NCBI RefSeq assembly: GCF_048323755.1
Contig: NZ_JBLWFS010000001.1
Location: 186,001 to 250,000, forward strand
Direction: 5' to 3'
DNA: 64,000 nucleotides
From: Alkalihalobacterium sp048323755
GTDB taxonomy: Bacteria; Bacillota; Bacilli; Bacillales; Bacillaceae_F
This document shows positions 8,267 through 17,029 of this stretch, in pieces. How positions within the stretch are numbered: the first letter of the stretch is position 1; every line of letters starts with the position of its first letter. Position numbers and translations under genes: made by a program. Under the pieces are notes generated by a model. The model had not been told where the DNA came from. It searched no databases and saw nothing but the letters and a program-made list of their open reading frames with translations.

Positions 8267-9769
8267 ATGGATTTAGAAACACTTTTTAGCTACCCGTGGG
8301 GGATAATGGCACCTGAGTTTACCATTTTAATCGTTGCAACTCTCCTATCGATCATGGATCTATTCATGAAAGATAAAGTAGATCGAAATGTTCTAGGATG
8401 GTTTGCGATCGGTGGGGTTGTACTCGCGTTGATCTTTTTAATTGGTCAATTCGGGGCACCTGTCCAAATGATTTTATATGATACGTATCGCTTAGATTCG
8501 TTTTCAGTCGCATTTAAGCTCATATTATTAATCGGGACATTGTTCGTATTATTACTTGGGTTAGATTATGGTAAAAAAGAAATCAAATATCGCGGCGAAT
8601 TTTTCTACCTATTGTTAACGGCATTACTTGGTGGAATGATCATGGCATCAAGTGCCGATATGATTACATTATTCGTCGGTTTAGAATTATTATCTTTATC
8701 GTCATACGTCATGGCAGGACTTAGAAAAAATAATCTCCAATCGAATGAAGCGGCATTTAAATATGTCGTCAACGGTGGAGTCGCTACAGCGATTACGTTA
8801 TTCGGTATGAGTTATGTGTATGGTCTAACAGGCTACACGAATTTATTCGATATTAGTGACGCGCTGCAAAATCCTGCTGTACTAGAAAACGGCTTTCTGT
8901 TAGCCTTTGCGTTCTTCTTAGTATTTGTCGGACTCGCATTCAAAGTGGCAGCAGTGCCGTTCCATATGTGGTCACCAGACGTTTATCAAGGTGCACCAAC
9001 ACCAGTTACTGCGTTTTTGAGTGTCGTTTCCAAAACAGCTGGATTTGCTCTTATTTTAAGATTTTTACTCGTTGTCTTTGGTGGAGCACACGGTATACAA
9101 ATGCTTCAACCATTACTATTAGATACGCAAATCTACATAGCTGTAGTTGCTGGTTTAACGATGATTATCGGTAACGTGATGGCCCTTCGTCAAACCAATG
9201 TCAAACGACTATTTGCATATTCGAGTGTTGCCCAAGCCGGTTACTTATTAGTACCGTTTGCAACATTATCGATCGTCATGTTTGAGAATGTTTGGTTCTA
9301 CTTAGTAGCCTACCTCTTTATGAACTTAGGGGCGTTTGCTGTTTTACAACTCGTAACGACGCAGTCGGGTACAGAAGATCTGAAAGGATTTTCCGGATTA
9401 GGACAGCGTTCACCGTTAATGGCGGTTGGAATGGGAGTATTTCTCGTTTCATTAGCTGGTATTCCTGTAACCGCAGGATTTATGGGTAAATTCTATATCT
9501 TTATTGGAGCGTTAAGTACGGGTCACTTCATCCTAGCTTCAGTGATGATTGCGACATCTGTAATTTCTTACTTCTACTACTTTGGAATTATGACACAAAT
9601 GTTCTTTAGAAAAGCGCCAACAACTGAAGCAATGCGAGTGCCAATTGGCGCCTTTATTGTCATTGTCGTTGCCGTTATTGCAACGATCGGCTTAGGTATT
9701 GCTCCACAGATAGCGATCGACTTTTTCAATACGAACTTTGACTTCTCACAAATCTTCATGCGTGTATAA
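8267..9769 (+). CDS. nuoN: NADH-quinone oxidoreductase subunit N (antiporter-like)
   Basis: Third antiporter-like membrane subunit, 500 residues, with GLELLSLSSYVMAGL, VAAVPFHMWSPDVYQGAPTP and VKRLFAYSSVAQAGYLLVP. It is the last gene of the operon and is followed by an intrinsic terminator. No nuoE, nuoF or nuoG is seen after it, consistent with the Bacillus-type enzyme, which is usually encoded without the NADH-oxidising module; upstream genes are outside the window. Confidence 0.96.
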   Translation: MDLETLFSYPWGIMAPEFTILIVATLLSIMDLFMKDKVDRNVLGWFAIGGVVLALIFLIGQFGAPVQMILYDTYRLDSFSVAFKLILLIGTLFVLLLGLDYGKKEIKYRGEFFYLLLTALLGGMIMASSADMITLFVGLELLSLSSYVMAGLRKNNLQSNEAAFKYVVNGGVATAITLFGMSYVYGLTGYTNLFDISDALQNPAVLENGFLLAFAFFLVFVGLAFKVAAVPFHMWSPDVYQGAPTPVTAFLSVVSKTAGFALILRFLLVVFGGAHGIQMLQPLLLDTQIYIAVVAGLTMIIGNVMALRQTNVKRLFAYSSVAQAGYLLVPFATLSIVMFENVWFYLVAYLFMNLGAFAVLQLVTTQSGTEDLKGFSGLGQRSPLMAVGMGVFLVSLAGIPVTAGFMGKFYIFIGALSTGHFILASVMIATSVISYFYYFGIMTQMFFRKAPTTEAMRVPIGAFIVIVVAVIATIGLGIAPQIAIDFFNTNFDFSQIFMRV

Positions 9770-9789
9770 GTGAAGTGAAATACAGAGAA

Positions 9790-9820
9790 AGAGCCTTCTT
9801 TTCGGAGGCTCTTTTTTTTG
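9790..9820 (+). terminator. Intrinsic terminator of the nuo operon
   Basis: AGAGCCT (9790-9796) pairs with AGGCTCT (9806-9812) around a 9-nt loop and is followed by eight T residues. It lies 20 bp after the nuoN stop. Confidence 0.85.
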
Positions 9821-10301
9821 TACTGGAAAACAGTGAAGGGAAAATGGTACTCTTCATTCTTTGTGAAACGAGAGCTTTGAAAATGATTTTCCTTTGGAGG
9901 CAAATTTCTGGAATGGGACTTTACTAATCAAAATATATCTAATTTTAGAGAATGATTTTTTTATATTATGTCTTGTGAGATTGTAACCAAGAGCTTGAAG
10001 AGCCGTAGATAAAGTATGTGTATCAAAATAGGTTTGAAAATACTGAAATGGTGGAATGTAATAAAAAGTGTTTGAAGAAGGTATTGGTTTCGCGGTAACA
10101 GCCTTGTTAAAGATTTTTTGGTTAATTTTGTACTTTTGTGTATATTTCCAAGGAAATGTAGATTTTTATCGAAAAATCGGTTATGATGTATTTTGCATTG
10201 CTTTGATCACTTTGGGTCAAACGTCCCTTTTCATGGAAAAGAGAGTTGAAGTATAGTTAACAATGCAGTGATCTTTTCAGATCAAAAAAGGAGTAAATGC
10301 A
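9821..10301. other. Non-coding gap between nuo terminator and ywzB
   Basis: AT-rich stretch with no convincing gene. A 62-codon frame from GTG 10068 to 10256 encodes a hydrophobic peptide but has no ribosome binding site. A small hairpin (TGATCT/AGATCA, 10269-10284) lies just before the ywzB ribosome binding site AAAAAAGGAG. Confidence 0.5.
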
Positions 10302-10532
10302 ATGGATGGCTTTGGAATGCAAGGGTTACTACATATTACAGTTAATCTTATGTTCGTAGTGGTCACTTGGTGGGCGCTTCAGTCTTTTAAGTTTGATCTG
10401 TTTTTTAGAGATCCTAAAGGACCAAAAGCGAAAACATTGATGATCTTACTTACGATTGCAATTGCACATCTAGTTAGCAGCTTCTTTTTGGATTATCTTA
10501 ACTGGTCAACAATGCTTAAGTACCTATTTTAA
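10302..10532 (+). CDS. ywzB: DUF1146 small membrane protein (YwzB)
   Basis: 76-residue protein with two predicted membrane helices (residues ~7-27 and ~45-65) joined by a basic loop (FFRDPKGPKAK). The sequence and its position just before ywmB-murA match the YwzB/DUF1146 family of Bacilli, whose function is not established. ATG 10302 has AAGGAG 10 bp upstream. The gene is 123 bp from ywmB. Confidence 0.85.
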   Translation: MDGFGMQGLLHITVNLMFVVVTWWALQSFKFDLFFRDPKGPKAKTLMILLTIAIAHLVSSFFLDYLNWSTMLKYLF

Positions 10533-10655
10533 TCAAGTGTTGTCAAATCATACATTGTCGAAAGTTGACTGTAACTTCCATGTATGTAAAGCCTCTCAAT
10601 GGAAAAAATGTTACTAATTAATTGTTTTGTAACGGAGAGGGGCTTACAAAGAGAG

Positions 10656-11381
10656 ATGAAAAAAATAGTGCCGATTTTAGGATTGGTTTTTTTATTCGCA
10701 ATGAGTGTATTAACTCACGGGGAATTGAAAGAACAAACACAACTAGTTTACATTGTTCACTTGATGGAAGAGCAAGAAGTTCAAATTGAAAATTGGAGAC
10801 TGTACACGAGAGGGACGGGAAAAGAAGTCAAAGACATTCATGAGTATGAAGAAGAACTTCAGCAAATGATGGCTTCTGAACAAAACTTTCAATGGGATTT
10901 GAAAGACTGGAAACAACACGAACATTGGAAAGTGACCGGAACAAACGGTGTTGAACAACTAACTGTTCTAGCTTACCCTCTAGAAGAACAATACTCCATG
11001 TACCTCATTTATGAATGGATGGGAACAGGTTACCCGCAAGATGTAGAGGCAATAACCTCATTTTTTCTAAAACGCTTGGACCAGTTGTATGTAGAAACAC
11101 CTACTGTATTTACAACGGTATCAGGAAACCACGAAGAAATCAAACCAAGTTCGATGTATGACTTCGGATCTGAACTCGTAAAAAGTTTCTCGGCTGAGAA
11201 AGTTGAAGAATTAAAAGAGGAAACTTTTATCTCAATCTCTGCATATAATAAACAATGGGAAGACTCTCTCGATACGAACGGTAACAACATGAACTTACAA
11301 GTTGCGTTAAGACAAGATCCAAGGTTGGGCGCTAAAACAACCATAACAATAGGAACGCCTATAATAACGACTGAATATTGA
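10656..11381 (+). CDS. ywmB: YwmB-like secreted protein (DUF1779)
   Basis: Predicted exported protein of 241 residues that keeps its place immediately upstream of murA and spoIID, as in B. subtilis. Residues 1-20 (MKKIVPILGLVFLFAMSVLT) form a signal peptide or membrane anchor. The frame extends up to 10599, but those residues precede the signal peptide and lack a good start, so ATG 10656 is preferred; the GGAGAGGGG at 10634-10642 is somewhat far. No catalytic motif is recognised; the family has no firm function. Confidence 0.8.
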   Translation: MKKIVPILGLVFLFAMSVLTHGELKEQTQLVYIVHLMEEQEVQIENWRLYTRGTGKEVKDIHEYEEELQQMMASEQNFQWDLKDWKQHEHWKVTGTNGVEQLTVLAYPLEEQYSMYLIYEWMGTGYPQDVEAITSFFLKRLDQLYVETPTVFTTVSGNHEEIKPSSMYDFGSELVKSFSAEKVEELKEETFISISAYNKQWEDSLDTNGNNMNLQVALRQDPRLGAKTTITIGTPIITTEY

Positions 11382-11419
11382 TATATAAGAGACGCTGAAA
11401 AAAAGACGCGGAGGGGAAT

Positions 11420-12748
11420 ATGTTGGAAAAAATTATCGTCCAAGGTGGTAACCAGCTCTCTGGCTCTGTCAAAGTTGAAGGAGCTAAGAATGCTGTTTTA
11501 CCCGTTATCGCTGCATCTATTCTCGCTAGCCGTGGCACTAGCAACATATATGATGTGCCATCTTTGGCTGATGTATACACGATGGAAGAAGTTTTAAGAA
11601 ATTTAAATATTGATGTGACGTATAAAAACGGAACATTCTCTGTAAAAGCAGATCAACCATTAAAGATTGAAGCACCGTTTGAATATGTAAGAAAAATGCG
11701 TGCCTCTTTCCTAGTCATGGGACCGTTACTGGCTCGTGTCGGTCATGCAAGAATTGCTTTACCTGGTGGTTGTGCGATTGGTTCAAGACCGATTGATCAA
11801 CACTTAAAAGGGTTCGAAGCAATGGGAGCGGCAGTTGAAATTGGTAATGGTTTTATCGAAGCGAAGATCGCCGGTCGTCTAAAAGGTGCAAAAATTTATT
11901 TAGACTTCCCAAGTGTAGGCGCAACTGAAAACATTATGATGGCAGCTGCGATGGCAGAAGGTACGACAATCTTAGAGAATGCAGCTGAAGAGCCTGAAAT
12001 TGTATGCCTTGCGAACTACTTGAATGCGATGGGAGCTAAGGTGCGTGGAGCCGGAACGGGAACGATTCGCATTGAAGGTGTGGATGAGTTAGTCGCTGCG
12101 GATCATACTGTAATTCCAGACCGTATTGAAGCAGGAACATTTATGGTAGCTGCCGCTATTACTGGCGGAGATGTTCTTGTAGAAGGTGCTGTTTCAGAAC
12201 ATTTACGTCCACTTATTGCAAAGATGGAAGAAATGGGCGTTCAAATTACTGAAGAAGAAACAGGACTTCGTGTCATCGGTCCGAAAGAGTTAAAGCCAAT
12301 TGATATTAAAACGATGCCACATCCTGGTTTCCCAACAGATATGCAAGCACAAATGATGGCATTGCTTCTTAAGTCGAGCGGAACGAGCGTAATTACAGAA
12401 ACGGTTTTTGAAAATCGCTTCATGCACGTAGAAGAATTCCGCCGCATGAATGGAAATATCAAAATCGAAGGACGTTCTGCGATTATTAGTGGCCCAAGTT
12501 CACTTCAAGGAGCTGAAGTGTCAGCTACTGATTTACGTGCAGGTGCGGCCCTTATTCTAGCTGGTCTAGTGGCTGAAGGGGTAACGCGTGTCGTTGAGTT
12601 AAAGCATATCGACCGTGGGTATGTCGATCTAGCTGGTAAGCTAAAACAATTAGGTGCCAATGTAGAACGCATCGAAGAGATTGTTGAAGAAGAACTTGAA
12701 AACCAAGAAGCACCATCACCATTAAAAATGAATTCAAACCTTGTATAA
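11420..12748 (+). CDS. murA: UDP-N-acetylglucosamine 1-carboxyvinyltransferase MurA
   Basis: Cytoplasmic enzyme of the first committed step of peptidoglycan precursor synthesis (enolpyruvyl transfer from PEP to UDP-GlcNAc). The 442-residue product begins GGNQLSGSVKVEGAKNAVLP, typical of the family, and carries the active-site Cys118 in GGCAIGSRPIDQH, so it should be fosfomycin sensitive. Bacilli often have two MurA copies; the ywmB/spoIID context matches the main copy (murAA). GGAGGGG precedes ATG 11420 closely. The acidic C-terminal tail (IVEEELENQEA) is a little longer than usual. Confidence 0.95.
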   Translation: MLEKIIVQGGNQLSGSVKVEGAKNAVLPVIAASILASRGTSNIYDVPSLADVYTMEEVLRNLNIDVTYKNGTFSVKADQPLKIEAPFEYVRKMRASFLVMGPLLARVGHARIALPGGCAIGSRPIDQHLKGFEAMGAAVEIGNGFIEAKIAGRLKGAKIYLDFPSVGATENIMMAAAMAEGTTILENAAEEPEIVCLANYLNAMGAKVRGAGTGTIRIEGVDELVAADHTVIPDRIEAGTFMVAAAITGGDVLVEGAVSEHLRPLIAKMEEMGVQITEEETGLRVIGPKELKPIDIKTMPHPGFPTDMQAQMMALLLKSSGTSVITETVFENRFMHVEEFRRMNGNIKIEGRSAIISGPSSLQGAEVSATDLRAGAALILAGLVAEGVTRVVELKHIDRGYVDLAGKLKQLGANVERIEEIVEEELENQEAPSPLKMNSNLV

Positions 12749-12757
12749 ATCCAGTTA

Positions 12758-12797
12758 AGGTGTCTTACGCTATCCAGTGTAAGGCATCTTTTTTTGT
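12758..12797 (+). terminator. Intrinsic terminator after murA
   Basis: AGGTGTCTTACGC (12758-12770) pairs, with one or two wobbles, with GTGTAAGGCATCT (12777-12789), followed by a run of T. Confidence 0.75.
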
Positions 12798-13282
12798 GCT
12801 TTACTCTTTTCTAAAAGAATGTTGCTTTTTAGCTATTGGACCGTAACCAAGCGAAAGCTTGATGCTTCACGCTTTAGCGTGAGGCTTTTGAATTTAAGTT
12901 CACCGTATAATCCGAATGCAAGTTCTTCATGATTTTTTTCGGTATGATAAAAGGTTGAACAAAGATCAACAGTTAATATTACCAGCACTTATATGATCTA
13001 CACTTAATCCATTGGGGCTTACACTAATTATTGACAGAATTTTATAAAAATATATTAAAAAAACGAAACATTATGTAAAAAAATTAAATTTGTAAACAAA
13101 TTGAAAAATAAGTTCTATATAATGACAAGCCCGCATAAACTGATTTAGAGAGAAAAAACATATCCCAAAAATGGGTGGGTAGCGCACTTATACTATCTTT
13201 CTCAACTTGCAATCATTTATTTTCACCATCAGTGTGGGGGTTACACTGGTGGAACTTTTAGTTTAAGTACTGGAGGCTTGGC
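12798..13282. other. Upstream region of spoIID
   Basis: No gene seen. Contains a strong hairpin GCTTCACGC-TTTA-GCGTGAGGC (about 12864-12885) and a long AT-rich stretch leading to the spoIID start. A possible sigma-E promoter is listed separately. Confidence 0.5.
13111..13141 (+). promoter_or_regulatory. Possible sigma-E-type promoter of spoIID
   Basis: TTCTATA (13113-13119) and CATAAACT (13134-13141) sit 14 bp apart and loosely resemble the sigma-E -35 and -10 consensus (CATACANT at -10). spoIID is a known mother-cell sigma-E gene in B. subtilis, which is the main reason to propose it. Confidence 0.3.
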
Positions 13283-14326
13283 ATGAAACGAATATTAATT
13301 ATCGGAACTATTTTATGCTCTATTATTGTAGGATTACCTGCTATGCTCGTCATCATGTTTTCTTCAGATGATCTTCAAGCAACTCAACCCGTCCAAACCG
13401 CCGCGTCGACTGGTACCGAACAAGAACTGGTAGAGAGTGCCTCGCCGATTTCAATTGCCGTGTACCGGTCACAAGAAAGCCGAATAGAAGAAGTCCCTCT
13501 AGAAGAATACGTCGTTGGAGTGGTAGCTTCTGAAATGCCAGCAAGTTTTGAAATCGAAGCGTTAAAAGCACAAGCATTGACGGCGAGAACCTATATTTTA
13601 AAACAAATGCTAGAACCAAGTGATATTGCTATGCCTGATGGAGCGATGGTAACGGATACCGTCCATCACCAAGTCTATAAAAATCTAGAACAATTGAAAC
13701 AAGAATGGGATAAAGATTTTGAATGGCGCATCAATCGAATTCGTGAAGCAGTCTTACAAACGCAAGGGCAAGTGTTAACGTATAACGGTGAACCGATTAC
13801 AGCTGCTTTCTTTTCAACAAGTAACGGTTTTACAGAGAACTCGGAGGACTATTGGCCCAATGAAATTCCATACTTACGAAGTGTCGAAAGTCCTTGGGAT
13901 ACCCACTCACCAAGGTTCACGGCGACAACTACTCTTTCTATAGGTGAATTCCAACAGAAATTAGGAGTGCAACTGCCATCTGATGGTTCTGTCGGTGAAA
14001 TCATCAAGCGAACCGACGGAAAACGTGTAGCGAAAGTGAACATAAATGGTAAAGAAGTGAACAAAAATGGAGACGAATTAACAGGACGTTTTGTAAGAGA
14101 AAAGCTAGGCTTGGATTCTAGTGATTTTAAATGGTCCAGACAAGGAGACCAGGTTGTCATTGAAACGAGAGGCTGGGGACACGGTGTTGGTATGAGCCAA
14201 TACGGTGCAAATGGAATGGCAAAAGAAGGAAAAACCTATCGAGACATTATCGAGCATTATTATCAAGGCGTAGCGGTTTCACCCGTAGACCCGTATATCG
14301 GTCAGCTTGTCGTGAAGAAAGATTAA
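13283..14326 (+). CDS. spoIID: Stage II sporulation protein D (lytic transglycosylase)
   Basis: Mother-cell membrane enzyme that cleaves peptidoglycan glycan strands during engulfment, acting with SpoIIM and SpoIIP. 347 residues: an N-terminal anchor (residues ~4-26), then the SpoIID domain with LEEYVVGVVASEMPASF, LKAQALTARTY and the C-terminal signature WGHGVGMSQYGANGMA. Start ATG 13283 has GGAGG 7-11 bp upstream. It follows murA as in B. subtilis and precedes spoIIQ. Confidence 0.94.
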   Translation: MKRILIIGTILCSIIVGLPAMLVIMFSSDDLQATQPVQTAASTGTEQELVESASPISIAVYRSQESRIEEVPLEEYVVGVVASEMPASFEIEALKAQALTARTYILKQMLEPSDIAMPDGAMVTDTVHHQVYKNLEQLKQEWDKDFEWRINRIREAVLQTQGQVLTYNGEPITAAFFSTSNGFTENSEDYWPNEIPYLRSVESPWDTHSPRFTATTTLSIGEFQQKLGVQLPSDGSVGEIIKRTDGKRVAKVNINGKEVNKNGDELTGRFVREKLGLDSSDFKWSRQGDQVVIETRGWGHGVGMSQYGANGMAKEGKTYRDIIEHYYQGVAVSPVDPYIGQLVVKKD

Positions 14327-14357
14327 GGGAATACAGATGATATAGACATTTATTTAT

Positions 14358-14385
14358 TTGAGTAGGTCTAAAGTAATTATATATT
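14358..14385 (+). promoter_or_regulatory. Candidate sigma-A promoter after spoIID
   Basis: TTGAGT (14358-14363) and TATATT (14380-14385) with 16-bp spacing. It points into a 300-bp region full of short hairpins that ends in an intrinsic terminator, and not into a protein gene. Confidence 0.4.
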
Positions 14386-14391
14386 CAAGAA

Positions 14392-14709
14392 AATAAAAAA
14401 AATTAACTAAAGGTTAGGGTAGGAGCTATGCTGTAGCTGGAAGTAAAATGAGCTAAAGCATGGTTTAGTTCAAATATTAACCTGAAAATGGAAATGAAGA
14501 GAACTAAAATAAGTTTAGGGTAAAAATTATCCCTTAACTGGGAATAACCTATACTAAATCAAAGTATAGAACAATAAATTATTAAAATTGGTAATGTGGT
14601 AATCTTAAGTCTACTTAAGACAATAACTAGAGACGTGTCAATAAAACAGATAATAGATAAAAAAGGTCGCGTGGGGATTTGTGATAAACAGCCCATGCGA
14701 TTTTTTTAT
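14392..14709 (+). ncRNA. Candidate structured non-coding RNA between spoIID and spoIIQ
   Basis: No protein gene fits this stretch. From a likely start about 14392 it contains successive short stems: AGCTATGCTGTAGCT (14423-14437), AGGGTAAAAATTATCCCT (14517-14534), CTATAC...GTATAG (about 14550-14569) and CTTAAG-TCTA-CTTAAG (about 14604-14619). It ends in a clear terminator. A promoter-like pair lies just upstream. I do not recognise a known RNA family; it does not resemble tmRNA, RNase P, SRP or OLE RNA. Transcription is inferred, not shown. Confidence 0.4.
14667..14709 (+). terminator. Intrinsic terminator of the candidate RNA
   Basis: TCGCGTGGG (14667-14675) pairs with CCCATGCGA (14692-14700), followed by TTTTTTT (14701-14707). 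It is 340 bp after the spoIID stop, which is far for a spoIID terminator. Confidence 0.75.
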
Positions 14710-15093
14710 TGATGCACGCTTTGGTTGTGCTACGACTAGGGAGAGGAAATAGAGGACTGAGGACCCTATTGTTTGAAAAACGACTCTATAAGCTTTTTAG
14801 AGGGTTAAGCCGATGTTATTCACTCAATAGAAACTACCTAGTAACTAATAGAAATAATTCAAATTACAGCTTTACAGTTTGCTGTCGCCATTCCATTAGA
14901 CCAGATCATCGTCTTTGCCAGAAATAGCCGATCCTGAGTCCTTTTAGGCCAGCTATTGCAAGGAGAAAAAAATATTTTTAAATAGTATGCATAATAATAA
15001 TCACTTTGTCGAAAAATAATCAGAAAAAGTTTTTTTAGAAAATGTATATAATTTCTTCAATTTGATCAGAATGGTTGCTGAGGTGATGATCAA
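14710..15093. other. Upstream region of spoIIQ
   Basis: A 72-codon frame (14709-14927) has no ribosome binding site and an unnatural composition, so no gene is called. The 3' part is AT-rich. spoIIQ is expected to have a sigma-F promoter here, but I could not place it with confidence. Confidence 0.4.
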
Positions 15094-15942
15094 ATGAGAG
15101 ATGAAGAAAAACAACAATCTTCAAAACAATCAGATGAAGTGAAAAAATTTAATGTTCAACGTTTCTTACGTAAGAAATGGATGTTACCTGCTGTTTACTT
15201 AGGAGCTGCTGCAATCGTACTTAGTGCTTTTTTCCTCATGCAAAATCAAGATAATACAGCTTTAGAAGATCCATCAGGGGTCACTCAACCAATGGAAGAT
15301 GGGATTGAAGTAATCGAAGGCGAGGCTGTACCAGTAACAAGTGCTAACGAAGTTATTAAGATGCCAGTAGCAAATGAAAGTGAAGTTGATATTGTAGGAT
15401 ACTTTTATGACTTCAACTCTTCAGCTGAAGAGCAAGAAGCTGCATTAGTGTATTACAATAACATGTACTACCAAAACAGAGGAATTGATATCGCTAAAGA
15501 AGACGGCGAAAGCTTTGAAGTAACAGCAGCCCTTAGTGGAACTGTCGTAAAAGCTGAAAAAGATCCTTTACTAGGACATGTGGTAGAAATTAACCATGAA
15601 GATGGTGTGATTACACATTATCACAGTTTAGAAGGTCTTGAAGTCGAAGAAGGTTCTTCAGTAAAACAAGGTGACATTATTGGACGTGCTGGGCGAAATC
15701 TATATAACGCGGAAGCAGCGGTTCATGTTCATTTCGAAATTCGTCATAACGGAAATGCAGTCAATCCGTTAGACTACTTCAACCAAAATCTTGAAACACT
15801 TGTTGATGAAAGCCATCGTATGGATGAAGACATCGCAAGTGCTGAAGAAGATACTGCGGATGAAGAAGACGTAAAAGATGACGAAGAAAAGAACGAAGAC
15901 GAAGACAAAGCCGTTGACGAAGACAAAAACAAACAAGAATAA
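15094..15942 (+). CDS. spoIIQ: SpoIIQ-like forespore protein with degenerate M23 (LytM) domain
   Basis: Forespore half of the SpoIIQ-SpoIIIAH channel that links forespore and mother cell during engulfment. 282 residues: cytoplasmic head, one membrane helix (~31-50), LytM-like domain (~130-232), and a highly acidic tail (last ~45 residues, Asp/Glu/Lys). In active M23 peptidases the first zinc ligand is His in HxGxD; here that position is Asn128 (NRGID), while Asp132 and HVH (211-213) remain. B. subtilis SpoIIQ also lacks this His, and the location downstream of spoIID agrees. ATG 15094 has TGAGGTGAT upstream. Confidence 0.88.
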   Translation: MRDEEKQQSSKQSDEVKKFNVQRFLRKKWMLPAVYLGAAAIVLSAFFLMQNQDNTALEDPSGVTQPMEDGIEVIEGEAVPVTSANEVIKMPVANESEVDIVGYFYDFNSSAEEQEAALVYYNNMYYQNRGIDIAKEDGESFEVTAALSGTVVKAEKDPLLGHVVEINHEDGVITHYHSLEGLEVEEGSSVKQGDIIGRAGRNLYNAEAAVHVHFEIRHNGNAVNPLDYFNQNLETLVDESHRMDEDIASAEEDTADEEDVKDDEEKNEDEDKAVDEDKNKQE

Positions 15943-15951
15943 ATAACCTAT

Positions 15952-16010
15952 GGTGCCAGGCACCTTTAACCAAGTAATGTGTTAAAGGTGCCTGGCACCT
16001 CTTTTTTTCT
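15952..16010. repeat. RAYT-type palindrome 1, also a terminator
   Basis: Perfect 19-bp arms, GGTGCCAGGCACCTTTAAC (15952-15970) and its reverse complement (15981-15999), around a 10-nt loop, then CTTTTTTT. It is the intrinsic terminator of spoIIQ. Related copies occur at 24396, 26711, 30200, 30674 and 33298. Confidence 0.85.
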
Positions 16011-16512
16011 TTTCTTAGATGTTCACAGTGGAAAGTTAATCTACCAATGGTTGCGAGATTTGTAATAAAAATTTTACAAAAAATCTCAAAAAAATAGTTG
16101 ACTAAGTATCTGAAAATTTGGAATAATGTGTACTATAAAACAATAAATTAAGACTGAGCAAAAACGAAATCTTGTTAACCCAACAATGAAATTCTGTTAT
16201 GTAATAATTATTGGTTCGCTAATCTCATCTAACTTGGCATAGAAGTGAGAAAAAGAAAATAAATATTACAAGACAAATAAATGCTAGAGTTTTAAAACTC
16301 AAAAATGGTAGCGTTTTCAAAATACTAGATCCATTGAAGGAGCATACATAAAAAAGAAAACTTGATCGGGACCGGCATTTATGTGCGGTTAAACTTTTAT
16401 CTGATTTGTTCTAGCGTTCAGTCTAACACGATATATTGATTTGTGATGTTTTTTCGAAAACTGAATATGCAGTCAGTTTTTAGTGAAGTAATCCATTAAG
16501 GAGGGAAAGTAT
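16011..16512. other. Non-coding stretch before two small membrane-protein genes
   Basis: AT-rich, with no protein gene. It holds a promoter-like pair at 16098-16127, far (about 385 bp) upstream of the first small gene, so a long 5' leader is possible. No known riboswitch was recognised. Confidence 0.4.
16098..16127 (+). promoter_or_regulatory. Candidate sigma-A promoter
   Basis: TTGACT (16098-16103) and AATAAT (16122-16127) separated by 18 bp. Confidence 0.35.
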
Positions 16513-16689
16513 ATGATTTATGTTTTTTTACTTATCACACTGTTCAGCTTTATATTCGCCTTCCGTAAAAAGAAGCCGTTGTTCCTATCTGTTCCGTTCG
16601 CTTCCATCTTTGTCTATTTGCTTGTTCAAGTTGTCATGGTACCGCTACCCTTTTGGGATACTGTTAAATTTATTTTCAGTTTAAGGTGA
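16513..16689 (+). CDS. 58-residue membrane protein, unknown
   Basis: A short frame with an excellent ribosome binding site (AAGGAGGG, 16498-16505) before ATG 16513. The peptide starts MIYVFLLITLFSFIFAFRK, then a basic KKKP and a second hydrophobic stretch (SVPFASIFVYLLVQVVMV), so two membrane helices are likely. Its TGA stop lies within AAGGTGAT, the ribosome binding site of the next gene, so the two are probably translationally coupled. No family recognised. Confidence 0.6.
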   Translation: MIYVFLLITLFSFIFAFRKKKPLFLSVPFASIFVYLLVQVVMVPLPFWDTVKFIFSLR

Positions 16690-16693
16690 TTGA

Positions 16694-16954
16694 ATGGAAA
16701 ATCCGAATTGTACGAAATGTAACAGCAGCGAAACAGTAGTGATGAACAAATGGCAATACTTCTTTTTCTTATCAACCTTACCCATCATTGTCTCTCTCAT
16801 CTTTAGTTATATTTTTCATCCCATTCTACTAACTTTCATTTTGTTTGTATTTGTTGTCAACATGAGAATTGCCAAAAAGAAAACGCCCTACGTCATTTGC
16901 CGGAATTGTAAGCAAGTCCAGCAAGGAGCTGGGAATAAGACGATGCGCTCTTAA
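16694..16954 (+). CDS. 86-residue zinc-ribbon membrane protein, unknown
   Basis: Begins with a CxxC pair (CTKC, residues 5-8), has two hydrophobic segments (~23-42 and ~43-58) and ends with a second CxxC (CRNC, ~75-78), giving a split zinc-ribbon whose halves face the same side of the membrane. The start ATG 16694 uses AAGGTGAT (16683-16690), which overlaps the stop of the preceding 58-residue gene. I do not recognise a characterised family. The CcpA-controlled symporter operon begins about 130 bp later. Confidence 0.65.
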   Translation: MENPNCTKCNSSETVVMNKWQYFFFLSTLPIIVSLIFSYIFHPILLTFILFVFVVNMRIAKKKTPYVICRNCKQVQQGAGNKTMRS

Positions 16955-17029
16955 ACCTCATGCAAAAGGAAATAGTGTCTATAGAAGTTTTAGAGAAAAA
17001 CTTTAATAACACAAATTTTTTGGAAGCGG

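Noticed and set aside
10068..10256. 62-codon hydrophobic frame before ywzB
   Set aside because: GTG start without Shine-Dalgarno; composition like the AT-rich DNA around it. Not excluded, but not supported.
14392..14709. OLE RNA, tmRNA or RNase P RNA
   Set aside because: None of their diagnostic sequences is present and the gene neighbourhood is wrong for OLE; left as an unassigned candidate RNA.
14709..14927. 72-codon frame before spoIIQ
   Set aside because: Begins in the T-run of a terminator, no ribosome binding site, no domain.
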